This document shows, piece after piece, positions 45,586-55,332 of a DNA stretch of 64,000 nucleotides (position 1 is the stretch's first letter; each line of letters begins with the position of its first letter). The notes beneath the pieces were generated by a model. The model saw only the letters and a program-made list of their open reading frames with translations. It was not told the origin of the DNA and searched no databases. This DNA comes from Lentilactobacillus diolivorans DSM 14421. Its GTDB lineage: Bacteria; Bacillota; Bacilli; Lactobacillales; Lactobacillaceae. Made by a program: the position numbers and the translations under genes. The DNA is taken from NCBI RefSeq assembly GCF_001434255.1, contig NZ_AZEY01000068.1, positions 98,592-162,591 on the forward strand, read 5' to 3'.

Positions 45586-47205
45586 TTATTTGACTGTTAC
45601 TTTGCTCCAGTCCCAAATTGGCGCCGTTGGGAAATACTGAATCCCTTTAATACCGGATTTAACCAGTTGTGGGGTTGCTTGTTGGTATAGCGGCACAATT
45701 CCCTCATCGTTTGCCAATACCTTTTCTGCCTTCACCATGTCATCCCAACGCTTATTAGCATTATTCGCATCCTTACCTTCAGCATCAGCAACCAACTTAT
45801 CATACTGGGCATTCTGCCATTTTCCATTGTTGTATGAGTTATCAGATGTCAACAACGATAAGAATGTGATTGGATCTGGGAAATCGGCAATCCAAGCGGT
45901 CACTACCATGTCAAACTGACCATCGGCCGATCGTTGTAGTCGTGTCTTATATGGTAGGTTTTGATTGGTTACTTTAAAACCGGGCAGCTTTGTCAGCTGA
46001 CTTTGGACAAATTCAGTCGTTCGCTTACCAGCTTCAGTATCATCAGCCATTAGGTTAAAGGAAACTGACTTCTTACCAGTTTCTTTTAATCCCTTCGCCC
46101 ATAACTTTTTAGCTTCCACCAAATTTTGAGATGTCGCACCTTTAACTTCTGCTTGGTCAGCAAAATCCTTACCATTATGAAGTGACATATTGGCGGCAAC
46201 CAGTCCCTTTGCCGGAACCGAACCGTCAGCGAGGACTTTATCGGTTAATTGTTGGCGATTGATCGTTAAAGAAATTGCTTTACGAATGTTCTGATTTCTA
46301 AAGAAGGCGTATTTCTTCTGATTCATTTCCAAATAGAAGGTTGCCGCGTTCTTTCGTAACACAAAGTCTTTATTAGTCTTATACTGCTTAACTTGTTGAC
46401 CAACCAGTGGTGTTACTTGCACTTTACCGCTTTGATACTGATTCAAAGCAGTGGCCGGGTCTTTGGCAACCTGGAACTTAATCTTATCCAGGGTGACCTT
46501 CTTGGCATTCCAGTAATGCTTATTTTTAACCAGACTCCAAGTATCATTGGTTCCAGTCCATCCCGTTAATTTGAAAGGTCCATTATAAATCATGTCCTTG
46601 CTGGTCGTCCCATATTTACCACCGTCTTTTTTAACGACTGATTCCTTTTGTGGGAAGAAATACGACTGGGCAACGAGGTATTTAAAATAACTTTGTGGTC
46701 GAGCCAACGTGACAACCAATTTGTAATTGCCATCCGCCTTAACCCCTAACTTGGATAATGGTAATTTACCTTCATTAACTTTAGTTGCATTGGCAACATG
46801 GTCAAAGATGTAAGCATATTGTGATGCTGTTTTAGGATCCAAGGTCCGCCGCCACGAATAAACAAAATCCTTAGCTGTTACGGCAGTCCCATCACTCCAT
46901 TTAGAATGTCGTAAATTAAATGTCCACGTTTTTCCATCTTTAGAGATCGTATAACTCTTGGCCACTCCCGGAACAACCTCATTATTCTCTGCCATTCTCA
47001 GTAGTCCTTCATTAGAACCATTTAAGGTTTGACCGGAAATTTGATCAGTTGCTTTTGATAAATCCATTGTTGGCATGTTACTACTTTGAACCCACGTCAA
47101 CTCATTCTTGCCGCTTTTAGTTGCTGATGACTGACCACAACCAGCAAGAATTAACGCCGAAAGTGCAGCAATCCCGCTAATCTTTGCAAATGAACCTAGC
47201 TTCAT
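45586..47205 (-). CDS. oppA: Oligopeptide-binding lipoprotein OppA, paralogue 2
   Basis: A 539-residue lipoprotein, duplicate of the neighbouring OppA: signal LALILAGC lipobox type (ALILAGC), TWVQSSNMPTMDLSK, TWTFNLRHSKWSDGTAVTAKDFVYSWRRT. Differences cluster in the ligand-facing middle (FFRNQNIRKAISLTINRQQ against FKNKNIRRALSLAIDKKQ), so the peptide preference may differ. It has its own terminator. Start at MKLGSFAKIS, after GAAGGGA. Confidence 0.94.
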   Translation of the reverse strand: MKLGSFAKISGIAALSALILAGCGQSSATKSGKNELTWVQSSNMPTMDLSKATDQISGQTLNGSNEGLLRMAENNEVVPGVAKSYTISKDGKTWTFNLRHSKWSDGTAVTAKDFVYSWRRTLDPKTASQYAYIFDHVANATKVNEGKLPLSKLGVKADGNYKLVVTLARPQSYFKYLVAQSYFFPQKESVVKKDGGKYGTTSKDMIYNGPFKLTGWTGTNDTWSLVKNKHYWNAKKVTLDKIKFQVAKDPATALNQYQSGKVQVTPLVGQQVKQYKTNKDFVLRKNAATFYLEMNQKKYAFFRNQNIRKAISLTINRQQLTDKVLADGSVPAKGLVAANMSLHNGKDFADQAEVKGATSQNLVEAKKLWAKGLKETGKKSVSFNLMADDTEAGKRTTEFVQSQLTKLPGFKVTNQNLPYKTRLQRSADGQFDMVVTAWIADFPDPITFLSLLTSDNSYNNGKWQNAQYDKLVADAEGKDANNANKRWDDMVKAEKVLANDEGIVPLYQQATPQLVKSGIKGIQYFPTAPIWDWSKVTVK

Positions 47206-47815
47206 AAAAAATACATCCCTTCGATTATGTCTTTGATTAATGAACAAGTTTAAATTTTAAATGAAAATTCGATTAAACGCAACATGAATTTGTAATGTAT
47301 TCCAAAGATTCTATTTTAAATTCATCATAATTACTTGTGCGCATGCTGTAAACAAGCCACCAATCGATTAAGAAAAAATGAGGCTAAACTTCTCCAACAA
47401 CTCACTTTGATCGCAAAAATTAGGTTGAATTCGGACATCCTATAATAGGTTGAATTTTTTAATCACCAAATAGATTAGTTACGTTTTACAATTAACCATC
47501 ATTTATGACAAAATATTTGAAGTTAACCTTGGGGTTTGATAAAGTAACAGCCTGATTATTAATCATCATTGTCCCAAATCCTAGATTCACTATGAGAATT
47601 ATTTTTAAGCAGTATCAAAGAAACATCAACAACTGCATCTCGCAAAACTCGTCCTAGAGACAAAAATACGATCCCGTTCCACAATAAGGTTAATAGATCC
47701 AATCATACGACTCTATTAGCCTTATTATCACAGAAACGTAACAAAAGTGATTTGTCTACGATTTTCTTACACTTGTGTGTTATACTTGAACAGAAAAATT
47801 TCTTAGGAGGACTTC
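47206..47815. other. Intergenic region between oppA and hflX
   Basis: Leader and promoter of the upstream oppA on the left and of hflX on the right (TATACT near 47781, AGGAGG before the ATG). No gene, repeat or hairpin that I can support in the middle 400 bases. Confidence 0.4.
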
Positions 47816-49099
47816 ATGGACTTAACAGATAACTTAACACCAGTCGTTACGATTGGCCTAAATCGAAATTCAAACAGCTTTGACTATTCAATGACCGAAT
47901 TAAACAACCTAGTTGAAGCAAATAATATGAAGGTCGTTGAAAGCTTGGTTCAAAAATTGGATAAGCCAGACCCAGCTACTTATTTTGGCAAGGGAAAAAT
48001 CGAAGAGTTAACCCAAGTGGTCATCGATGATGGTGTTAACACCATTGTGGCAAATGATGAATTATCACCCAGCCAAATTCGAAATATTGAAAAGAATACA
48101 AAGGCCCGGATTATTGACCGAACTGGCTTGATTCTTGAAATCTTTGCCAACCGGGCACAGTCCCGGGAAGCTAAATTGCAAGTTGAATTAGCCAAGCTAA
48201 AGTACCAGCTTCCCCGTCTGCACACCAGCGCCAGTCAACGGCTTGATCAGCAAACCGGTACTAGTAGTGGCGGCGGCTTCACCAACCGTGGTGCCGGTGA
48301 ATCACAATATGAATTAAACCGACGAACGCTGGAGAAACGGATTACCCACGTTAACGCAGAATTGAAAGAATCCTCCAAAGCTGATTTAACCAAACGCAAA
48401 CAGCGTGACCGCAGCGAAACGCCAACGGTTGCCTTAGTCGGTTACACTAACGCGGGCAAGTCAACCGTCATGAACGGCATGATTAACTTATATGGTGAAA
48501 ACGAAGATAAACAAGTGATGGTCAAAAATATGTTATTTGCGACTTTGGACACCTCCGTAAGAAAGCTGACCTTACCGGATCAAAAACGGTTTTTACTGAG
48601 TGATACGGTTGGTTTTGTCAGCCAGTTACCCCACCAATTGGTCCAAGCCTTCAAATCAACGTTGGCTGAGGCTGCCAGTGCCGATTTACTGATTCAAGTG
48701 GTTGATTATTCCGATCCCCACCGTGAGTTGATGATGAAGACAACTGAAGAAACATTGGCCGAAATCGGCATCACCAACGTACCAATGATCGTTGCTTTAA
48801 ACAAAGCTGACAAATTAGAAGTTCAATATCCTAATCGTGAGGGAGATAACCTCATCATGTCAGCAAACGATGAGGACTCACTAAAAGAATTAACCACCAT
48901 GATTAAGGAAAAGATTTTTAAAGATTATCAGACCTTGTCGTTATTAATTCCGTTTGATAAGGGCGACGTCGTTTCCTATTTAAATGACAACACTAATATT
49001 TTAAAAACTGACTACCGTGATGATGGGACAGTCATCAAAGCGGAGCTAAAAGATGTTGATGCAAAACGGTTTGCTAAGTATGTTTTAACAACCGACTAA
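47816..49099 (+). CDS. hflX: GTPase HflX
   Basis: A 427-residue ribosome-associated GTPase that splits stalled 70S ribosomes under heat stress. N-terminal nucleotide-binding domain with DPATYFGKGK (ATPase-like), Gly-rich linker TSSGGGFTNRGAGE at 149-162, coiled coil, and G domain: G1 GYTNAGKST at 209-217, G3 DTVGFV, G4 NKAD. AGGAGG lies before the ATG. Confidence 0.95.
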   Translation: MDLTDNLTPVVTIGLNRNSNSFDYSMTELNNLVEANNMKVVESLVQKLDKPDPATYFGKGKIEELTQVVIDDGVNTIVANDELSPSQIRNIEKNTKARIIDRTGLILEIFANRAQSREAKLQVELAKLKYQLPRLHTSASQRLDQQTGTSSGGGFTNRGAGESQYELNRRTLEKRITHVNAELKESSKADLTKRKQRDRSETPTVALVGYTNAGKSTVMNGMINLYGENEDKQVMVKNMLFATLDTSVRKLTLPDQKRFLLSDTVGFVSQLPHQLVQAFKSTLAEAASADLLIQVVDYSDPHRELMMKTTEETLAEIGITNVPMIVALNKADKLEVQYPNREGDNLIMSANDEDSLKELTTMIKEKIFKDYQTLSLLIPFDKGDVVSYLNDNTNILKTDYRDDGTVIKAELKDVDAKRFAKYVLTTD

Positions 49100-49136
49100 T
49101 CACTAATCGTTAATAACAGAGAGGAAGAAATTCGTT

Positions 49137-50531
49137 ATGAAACAACAAAAGGAAGTGTCGCTTGACCGGGACCTTGGCCTCTGGTCAGCGTTATCGCTAG
49201 TAATCGGAACGATTATCGGTGCCGGTGTCTTTGTTCGCCAATCAGCCGTCTTGGATGATGCCGGCTCAACCACAATGGGGTTACTTGCATGGCTGGCGGG
49301 TGGTATTTTGACCATCACTGCCGGCTTGACGATCGCCGAAATTGCATCGCAAATGCCAGAGACCGGCGGCTTGTACGTTTATATGGAAAAGATCTACGGA
49401 AAAGTCTGGGGGTTCTTATCCGGCTGGATGCAGATCATCATTTATGGCCCGGCCATGATTGCTTCACTAGGAGCTTATTTAGCAATTTTACTTTCTGATT
49501 TTTTTGGCTTCCCAAGCAAATATAATGCATTAATTGCCATTGGCACCATCATTTTAGTCGGCATTTTAAATCTATTCTCTAATCGCTACGGCGCAACGTT
49601 TGCCATTATTACCACAGTTTGTAAATTAGTTCCGGTCGCCGCCTTGATTATTTTTGGCCTCTTTTTTGGTAACAAAAGTGCCTTTGGCCAAAGTATTTCT
49701 GAAGTTCATCAATCAGCCGGCAACTTTGGTGTTGCTATTTTGGCAACCTTATTTGCGTTCGATGGCTGGATTTTAGTTGCCAATCTGGGAGGCGAAATTA
49801 AGAATCCGCGTAAACGGCTTCCCCAAGCAATCACATTTGGAATTTTAGCTGTTTTAGTCATTTATATGTTGGTTTCATACGGTGTTTACCGTGCCGTCCC
49901 TGCTGAACAAATTCATAAATTAGGTACCGGAGCGATCCCTTACCTCGCCAATCAAGCTTTCGGAGAGATTGGCGGTAAGATCCTCAGTATCGGAATTATT
50001 ATTTCAATTGTCGGTTGTATGAATGGTAAAATTATGACCTTCCCACGAATTATGTACGCAATGGCTAAGCGTAAGCAGCTGCCATTTTCAAAAACGTTAG
50101 CTTACTTACATCCAAAATCGCATACCCCAATTTTTTCAACCATTGCCGAATTAATCATCGTCGCCATTATGATTATCTTTTCAAACGCTGATCGGTTGTC
50201 AGAATTATGTATCTTTACCGTTTATTGCTTCTACGTAATGGCATTTGTAGGTGTTTTCCTTCTTCGGAAACGGAATCCCAACACAAAGCGCGTTTTCTCA
50301 ACACCATTATTCCCACTCACACCGATTGTCGCAATTTTTGGTTCACTATTTGTCATTGGCAGTGAAATCATGTCAGACTTGCCGGGTGTCCTCACATCAT
50401 TTATCTTTGTTGCTGTCGGCGTCCCTGTTTTCTATTATGAAGTTAAGAAAAACGGTATTGTCGACATTAAAAATGAAGATGCCCCAATCGACGAAGATGA
50501 TCAAGATAATTCAGTAAAGAGTCAAAACTAA
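49137..50531 (+). CDS. APC-family amino-acid permease, LAT/SteT-like
   Basis: A 464-residue membrane protein with about 12 helices. The first helix has GTIIGAGVF and the consensus amphipathic region NPRKRLPQAI follows helix 6. Relatives include SteT serine/threonine exchangers and other L-type antiporters; the substrate is unclear. GAGGAAG precedes the ATG. It follows hflX after 37 bases in the same direction. Confidence 0.88.
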   Translation: MKQQKEVSLDRDLGLWSALSLVIGTIIGAGVFVRQSAVLDDAGSTTMGLLAWLAGGILTITAGLTIAEIASQMPETGGLYVYMEKIYGKVWGFLSGWMQIIIYGPAMIASLGAYLAILLSDFFGFPSKYNALIAIGTIILVGILNLFSNRYGATFAIITTVCKLVPVAALIIFGLFFGNKSAFGQSISEVHQSAGNFGVAILATLFAFDGWILVANLGGEIKNPRKRLPQAITFGILAVLVIYMLVSYGVYRAVPAEQIHKLGTGAIPYLANQAFGEIGGKILSIGIIISIVGCMNGKIMTFPRIMYAMAKRKQLPFSKTLAYLHPKSHTPIFSTIAELIIVAIMIIFSNADRLSELCIFTVYCFYVMAFVGVFLLRKRNPNTKRVFSTPLFPLTPIVAIFGSLFVIGSEIMSDLPGVLTSFIFVAVGVPVFYYEVKKNGIVDIKNEDAPIDEDDQDNSVKSQN

Positions 50532-50595
50532 ATCTGAGTGCATCAATTAGCATTCATCCCAGAACGTAACAAAATAAAATCAATATTTCTTAAAC

Positions 50596-50640
50596 AAAAA
50601 CCAGTTAGTGACTGACTTCAATCAGTCCTGACTGGTTTTT
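50596..50640. terminator. Bidirectional terminator after the permease gene
   Basis: AAAAACCAGT and ACTGGTTTTT arms with an inner GACTGA/TCAGTC stem. It separates the permease gene from the repeats before the lacI-type gene. Confidence 0.85.
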
Positions 50641-50675
50641 GCTGTCTCCAAGGAACCTATTCCTTTATTATTTGC

Positions 50676-50762
50676 TGCCACAGCTTCCGGCCGTATAAGC
50701 CACTCAAACTAATCTTCCAAAATCGGGAATATTGATGTTGGTTTGGGCCTCCGAGTTGAAAC
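50676..50762 (-). repeat. Truncated nested-hairpin repeat (right half) beside copy 3
   Basis: On the minus strand the right part of the element is repeated: TATTCCCGATTTTGGA, TTAGTTTGAGTGGCTTATAC, GGCCGGAAGCTGTGGCA. Its left inner arm is diverged. It stands directly next to copy 3 in the same orientation. Confidence 0.7.
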
Positions 50763-50878
50763 GTGCAAAAGTGCCACAGCTTCCGGCCATATAAGCCGCT
50801 CAAACTAATATTCCAAAATCGGGAATATTAGTTTGAGCGGCTTATATTCTGGAAGCTAACCGTGGCTTTTTGCACTCT
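50745..50878 (-). repeat. Nested-hairpin repeat element, copy 3
   Basis: Minus orientation. A perfect 26-bp inner stem (50789-50814 with 50822-50847) has the 7-nt loop CGATTTT. The middle stem AGCTTCC/GGAAGCT is perfect. The outer stem GTGCAAAAAGCCAC pairs with GTGGCACTTTTGCAC with one bulge. GGTT, CAGA and GGCC are conserved. The stop codon of the lacI-type gene is the TAG of its conserved CGGTTAG. Confidence 0.92.
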
Positions 50879-51854
50879 CCCTCTCTGTAATCCCAATCCC
50901 CGTATACAGCAAGTCAAACTGATCCAGCTTCCCCCCTAACAGCGTCTGCATTCCCTTGATGCCCATTTCTCGAAACGACTGCGTGACACTTGTTATTCTC
51001 GGTCGGACAATGTTACACAAATAAGTGCCATCGATGCTGACCACTGATAGATCGTTTGGTACCTTAACATTAAAGGCCTGAGCTTGATTAAGGATCCCAA
51101 TTGCTGCCAAGTCACTTGAGGCAATTACTGCCGTTAGCTGAGTCTCTTCACCATATTGTTTCATTGCCAGCACGCCATCTTCATACGCAAAATCGCCATC
51201 ACTGACCCAATCAGGGCTTGTGGGAAGTTGGTACTCATCCATCGCACGCCGATACCCCGCTAACCTTAACTGGCCGGTAAACGATTCCAAATCAGCTGCC
51301 GCAAAGCCAATTTTGACGTGACCTTTCTCAATTAGATAAGTTGTTGCTTGATAACCGATTTTAAAATCATCTGACGAAATAAACGGAAAGCGATGGTTGC
51401 GAAAACAAATTGATAGAAATAAAAATGGAATATTCGCCGACCTTAGCAAATTATCGTTGCTGGGATCCAAATCAATCGCTACCAATAAAATTCCTAGAAC
51501 AGACCGTTCAATTACGGTTTCAAGGGCTCGCTTCTGTAATTTGGCATTCTTCTCGCCAGCATACAAAATGATCACATTCAAATCTTTTTGCATGGCTTGC
51601 TCCTGAATGCCATCAATGATCTGATCCGCAAAATTCGTTTGGGTTGAACTCACAATCACGGCAATGGTTTTGCTGGTCTTGGTAACCAGTTCAACTGCAC
51701 TTGTATTCTTCTGATATCCAAGTTTTTTAGCCGCCCGATGAACCCTTCTGGCGGTCTTTTCTGAATAAAAATCGCTTTGTCCGGATAAGACACGCGAAAC
51801 AGTTGCCGGTGACACCCCCGCTAACTCAGCAATATCCTTAATTGTGGCTCCCAT
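50856..51854 (-). CDS. LacI-family transcriptional regulator
   Basis: A 332-residue repressor. The HTH is MGATIKDIAELAGVSPATVSRVLSG (1-25), then the hinge, and a periplasmic-binding-like effector domain (VIVSSTQTNFADQIIDGIQE..). It ends GITERESAKSHG, close to the usual RES.K end of the family. Start at MGATIKDIA with AAAGGA upstream; an extended in-frame reading of 56 codons has no such site. Its 3' end overlaps the left end of repeat copy 3. It faces a divergent promoter that carries its likely operator and drives the isomaltose genes. Confidence 0.94.
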   Translation of the reverse strand: MGATIKDIAELAGVSPATVSRVLSGQSDFYSEKTARRVHRAAKKLGYQKNTSAVELVTKTSKTIAVIVSSTQTNFADQIIDGIQEQAMQKDLNVIILYAGEKNAKLQKRALETVIERSVLGILLVAIDLDPSNDNLLRSANIPFLFLSICFRNHRFPFISSDDFKIGYQATTYLIEKGHVKIGFAAADLESFTGQLRLAGYRRAMDEYQLPTSPDWVSDGDFAYEDGVLAMKQYGEETQLTAVIASSDLAAIGILNQAQAFNVKVPNDLSVVSIDGTYLCNIVRPRITSVTQSFREMGIKGMQTLLGGKLDQFDLLYTGIGITERESAKSHG

Positions 51855-51925
51855 GATAACCGCTTCCTTTCCCGTAATCTCGGACACTTCGGCTCTTATC
51901 TTACCACAATAAACTTGTATATTTC

Positions 51926-51939
51926 CACAAACGTTTGTG
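51926..51939. promoter_or_regulatory. LacI-type operator in the divergent promoter
   Basis: Perfect 14-bp palindrome CACAAACGTTTGTG, with the CG centre typical of LacI-family operators. It lies 72 bases upstream of the repressor start and 275 bases before the transporter gene. Confidence 0.75.
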
Positions 51940-51956
51940 TTGGTGATATAAAAGAG

Positions 51957-51971
51957 TTGCAAGCGATTGCA
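51957..51971 (+). promoter_or_regulatory. CcpA cre site
   Basis: TTGCAAGCGATTGCA matches WTGNAARCGNWWNCA at every position, so catabolite repression is likely. A 17-base palindrome TGATGATATTATCATCA follows at 51974-51990. Confidence 0.8.
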
Positions 51972-52213
51972 ATTGATGATATTATCATCACTGTAGAAAT
52001 GAATGAAACCGTTTTCTAACAATTCATGAATTGGCCAAGTTGTTAGGAATCATTCATTCAAAGTTGTTTTTAGAACTGTTTGAAGGGGATTGTTTCTTCA
52101 TTAGATTGTCCCAGCTCAATTAACATGTTTAATTTCAGTCAGGTCAACACACTGATCAACGAACCTTCAACGTTCAATCATTTATAAGAACCATTTACTA
52201 GGGAGGAATTTTC

Positions 52214-53623
52214 ATGATTGCTAAAGAACAAATTGGTAAGGCCGCCAACACAGCCTCTGCCCAATCTGAAACTAAAACGCAACATAAAGGATTACCAACA
52301 TTAAAATTAAGCACCATATTCGCAATGACATTTGGCTTCTTCGGTGTCAATATGGCCTTCTCACTCCAATCCTCACAAATGGGACGGATTTTTCAGACCA
52401 TTGGTGCCGACCCAACTAAACTGGGATTCTTCTTTATTCTTCCGCCACTTGCGGGAATGGTCGTTCAGCCTTTAATTGGAAAATATTCAGACCAAACTTG
52501 GAATCGATTTGGCCGACGGATGCCTTACTTAATGATTGGTGCACCAATTGCTGCACTTGTCATGATTCTGTTACCCAATGCCGGTTCATTCGGCTTTGGG
52601 TACGCCTCATTAGCAGCACTAATGTTTGGTGCAATTACGATTCTCTTCATGGATCTCTCATCAAACGTCTGCATGCAGCCATTCAAGATGATTATCGGTG
52701 ATATGGTTAATGAGAGCCAAAAAGACAAAGCATGGTCTTGGCAACAATCATTTTCAAACCTTGGTGGCGTGCTTGCAACCATCTTTCCATTTCTGTTAAC
52801 CTGGATTGGTGTTTCTAATGTTGCCCCTAAAGGTGAAGTACCGCTGTCAGTTAAGATGGCCTTTTACATTGGTGCTGGTGTCCTATTATTGACATCACTC
52901 TACACAATCTGGTCAGTTAAAGAGTACGATCCAATGACTTATGCCCGTTATCATGGGATTCCAGAAGATAAAAAGAAAGAAAAGCAACCGAGTCTTTGGC
53001 ACTTAGTTAAAACAGCTCCTCGTTCCTTCTGGGAAGTATCATTTGTTCAATTATTCGACTGGTTCGCATTTCAATATATCTGGACATACGGAACCGGTGC
53101 AATTGCCAAAAACGTTTGGAATACAAGTAATCCAGCATCTGCCGGTTATCAGGCTGCCGGAAACTGGTTTGGCATTTTAACCTGTGTTGAATCATTAGCT
53201 GCCGTTATCTGGGGCTTCATGGTTCTGTCACACACAAAGCCCACTCAACGTAAGTTCTGGTTCAGAATTGGTTTAATCATGGGTGGTGCCGGTATGGTTT
53301 GGGTTTTCTTCGTTCATTCACAGATGCTGCTCATCGTGCCGTTTGCTTTGATTGGTATCAGTTATCTGACCATGCAGACTGAAGCCCTCTCACTATTTAC
53401 CGAATCACTTCACGGTGAAAACGAAGGTGCTTATCTGGGATTATTCAACTGCGGTATCTGCTTACCACAAATTATCGCATCAGTTGCCAGCTTCGCAATC
53501 TTCCCATTAATCGGCAAATCAATGCCTGGTATGATCGTAATTGCCGGAATCATGATGTTTATCGGCGCCTTAGCCGTCAGCGTCATTCACCCAGCCTACT
53601 CGGCAAAAACAGCAACAAAGTAA
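52214..53623 (+). CDS. MFS sugar:proton symporter, SLC45/maltose-type
   Basis: A 469-residue membrane protein with 12 helices. The conserved loop KYSDQTWNRFGRRMPYLMIG matches the SLC45/sucrose-maltose symporter group, as do MGRIFQTIGADP and the C-terminal ALSLFTESLHGENEGAYLGLFN. It is cotranscribed with the oligo-1,6-glucosidase gene 39 bases downstream, so the likely cargo is isomaltose or a similar alpha-glucoside, imported intact. Confidence 0.85.
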   Translation: MIAKEQIGKAANTASAQSETKTQHKGLPTLKLSTIFAMTFGFFGVNMAFSLQSSQMGRIFQTIGADPTKLGFFFILPPLAGMVVQPLIGKYSDQTWNRFGRRMPYLMIGAPIAALVMILLPNAGSFGFGYASLAALMFGAITILFMDLSSNVCMQPFKMIIGDMVNESQKDKAWSWQQSFSNLGGVLATIFPFLLTWIGVSNVAPKGEVPLSVKMAFYIGAGVLLLTSLYTIWSVKEYDPMTYARYHGIPEDKKKEKQPSLWHLVKTAPRSFWEVSFVQLFDWFAFQYIWTYGTGAIAKNVWNTSNPASAGYQAAGNWFGILTCVESLAAVIWGFMVLSHTKPTQRKFWFRIGLIMGGAGMVWVFFVHSQMLLIVPFALIGISYLTMQTEALSLFTESLHGENEGAYLGLFNCGICLPQIIASVASFAIFPLIGKSMPGMIVIAGIMMFIGALAVSVIHPAYSAKTATK

Positions 53624-53662
53624 ACTAAATTAATTTAAAATAAAAATGGAGGTTCAATTAAC

Positions 53663-55330
53663 ATGACACACAAATGGTGGCAAGATTCAGTCGTTTATCA
53701 AATTTATCCAATGAGTTTTCAAGACAGCAACAATGATGGCATTGGTGATTTACCAGGAATCAAACAACGACTTCCTTATTTGAAGAAATTAGGCGTTGAT
53801 GTCATTTGGTTAAACCCAATTTACGAGTCCCCTAATAAGGACAATGGTTATGATATTGCTGATTATGAAGCTATTAACCCAATGTATGGCACAATGGCCG
53901 ACTTCGATCAATTGCTTGAAGCGACACACAAAAGTGGCATCAAATTATTGATGGACCTGGTTGTTAACCATACTTCCGATCAACACAGATGGTTCCAAGA
54001 AAGTAAAAAATCACAGGATAATCAATATGCCGACTACTATATCTGGCGTGATCCGGTTGATGGTCATGAACCTAACAACTGGGGAGCTGCTTTTGGCGGT
54101 TCTGCATGGACCTATGTTCCTGAACGTGGCCAATACTACTTACATTTATTTGCACCCGGCCAACCTGATTTGAACTGGGAGAACCCCGACGTTCGAGAAT
54201 CTATTTGGAGCTTAATGCGTTTCTGGTTGGACAAAGGCGTTGACGGTTTCAGAATGGACGTCATTAATCTGATTTCCAAACCAGCCGGGTTACCAGATGC
54301 CCCAGCTCCTGCCAACTATGCGACTGTTGAAAAGATGGTTGCTGACGGACCAAAGCTTAACGATTATTTGCATGAGATGAACGACAAAGTCCTTTCCCAC
54401 TATGATGTGATGACAGTGGGTGAAATGCCGAGCTCCAAACCTGAAGATGCAATTGAATATACAGGGCTAAAGAGCAATGAATTAAACATGGTCTTCCAAT
54501 TTGAACATGTTTCATTGAGTTCAAATCCTGATAAGCGTCTCGGAAAATGGAACGATGCCCCAGTTAAACTTACTGATTTAAAGCGGGCACTATCTCGTTG
54601 GCAAGTTGAATTGGATGGTCAGGGTTGGAACAGTCTTTACTGGAACAATCACGATCAGCCACGGGCTGTTTCCCGCTTTGCCAACGACGATCCTAAATAT
54701 CGGGTTCGGGCAGCTAAACTGCTCGGAACGACCCTTCACATGATGCAGGGAACTCCTTATGTCTATGAAGGTGAAGAACTCGGTATGACCAACGTTCACT
54801 ACACAAGCCTAGATCAGTATGAAGACTTGGAATCGATCAACAGCTATCACGAATTAGTCGATGAAAATAAATTTGTCGATGGTAAGACAATGCTGAAGTA
54901 TCTAGCAAACGTCTCCCGTGATAACGCCCGGACACCAATGCAATGGGATGCCAAGGAAAATGCCGGTTTCTCCAAGGTCAAACCTTGGTTCGCATTAAAT
55001 CCAAATTACACTGAAATTAACGTCGCCGGTGAACTTGAAGATCCTGAATCAGTCTTTTATTACTACCAAAAGCTGATTGCTCTGCGTCACGATTCCGAAT
55101 TAATCCGTTATGGGACCTATGAGGAAATCGATCCGCAAGATGCCGAGGTATTTGCTTATCGTCGTCACTATGAAGACCAGACATTACTAGTCCTTAGCAA
55201 CTTTACCGATCAAACTGTGACCCGCGACTACGATCAGGCAAACGCAACTGAGCGCCTAATCGGTAATTACGAGGATGATCAAGGTACAACACTTCGACCA
55301 TATGAAAGTAAGGTTTACGTTTTTAAATAG
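53663..55330 (+). CDS. malL: Oligo-1,6-glucosidase (GH13_31)
   Basis: A 555-residue cytoplasmic alpha-glucosidase. GH13 catalytic residues: Asp199 in GVDGFRMDVINLISK, Glu254 in MTVGEMPSS, Asp331 in NNHDQPRAVSR. The residue after the nucleophile is Val200, which in Bacillus cereus oligo-1,6-glucosidase and yeast isomaltase marks alpha-1,6 specificity, in contrast to Thr or Ala in maltases. So it likely hydrolyses isomaltose and isomalto-oligosaccharides. GGAGG lies before the ATG. The gene ends four bases before repeat copy 4. Confidence 0.92.
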   Translation: MTHKWWQDSVVYQIYPMSFQDSNNDGIGDLPGIKQRLPYLKKLGVDVIWLNPIYESPNKDNGYDIADYEAINPMYGTMADFDQLLEATHKSGIKLLMDLVVNHTSDQHRWFQESKKSQDNQYADYYIWRDPVDGHEPNNWGAAFGGSAWTYVPERGQYYLHLFAPGQPDLNWENPDVRESIWSLMRFWLDKGVDGFRMDVINLISKPAGLPDAPAPANYATVEKMVADGPKLNDYLHEMNDKVLSHYDVMTVGEMPSSKPEDAIEYTGLKSNELNMVFQFEHVSLSSNPDKRLGKWNDAPVKLTDLKRALSRWQVELDGQGWNSLYWNNHDQPRAVSRFANDDPKYRVRAAKLLGTTLHMMQGTPYVYEGEELGMTNVHYTSLDQYEDLESINSYHELVDENKFVDGKTMLKYLANVSRDNARTPMQWDAKENAGFSKVKPWFALNPNYTEINVAGELEDPESVFYYYQKLIALRHDSELIRYGTYEEIDPQDAEVFAYRRHYEDQTLLVLSNFTDQTVTRDYDQANATERLIGNYEDDQGTTLRPYESKVYVFK

Positions 55331-55332
55331 CC

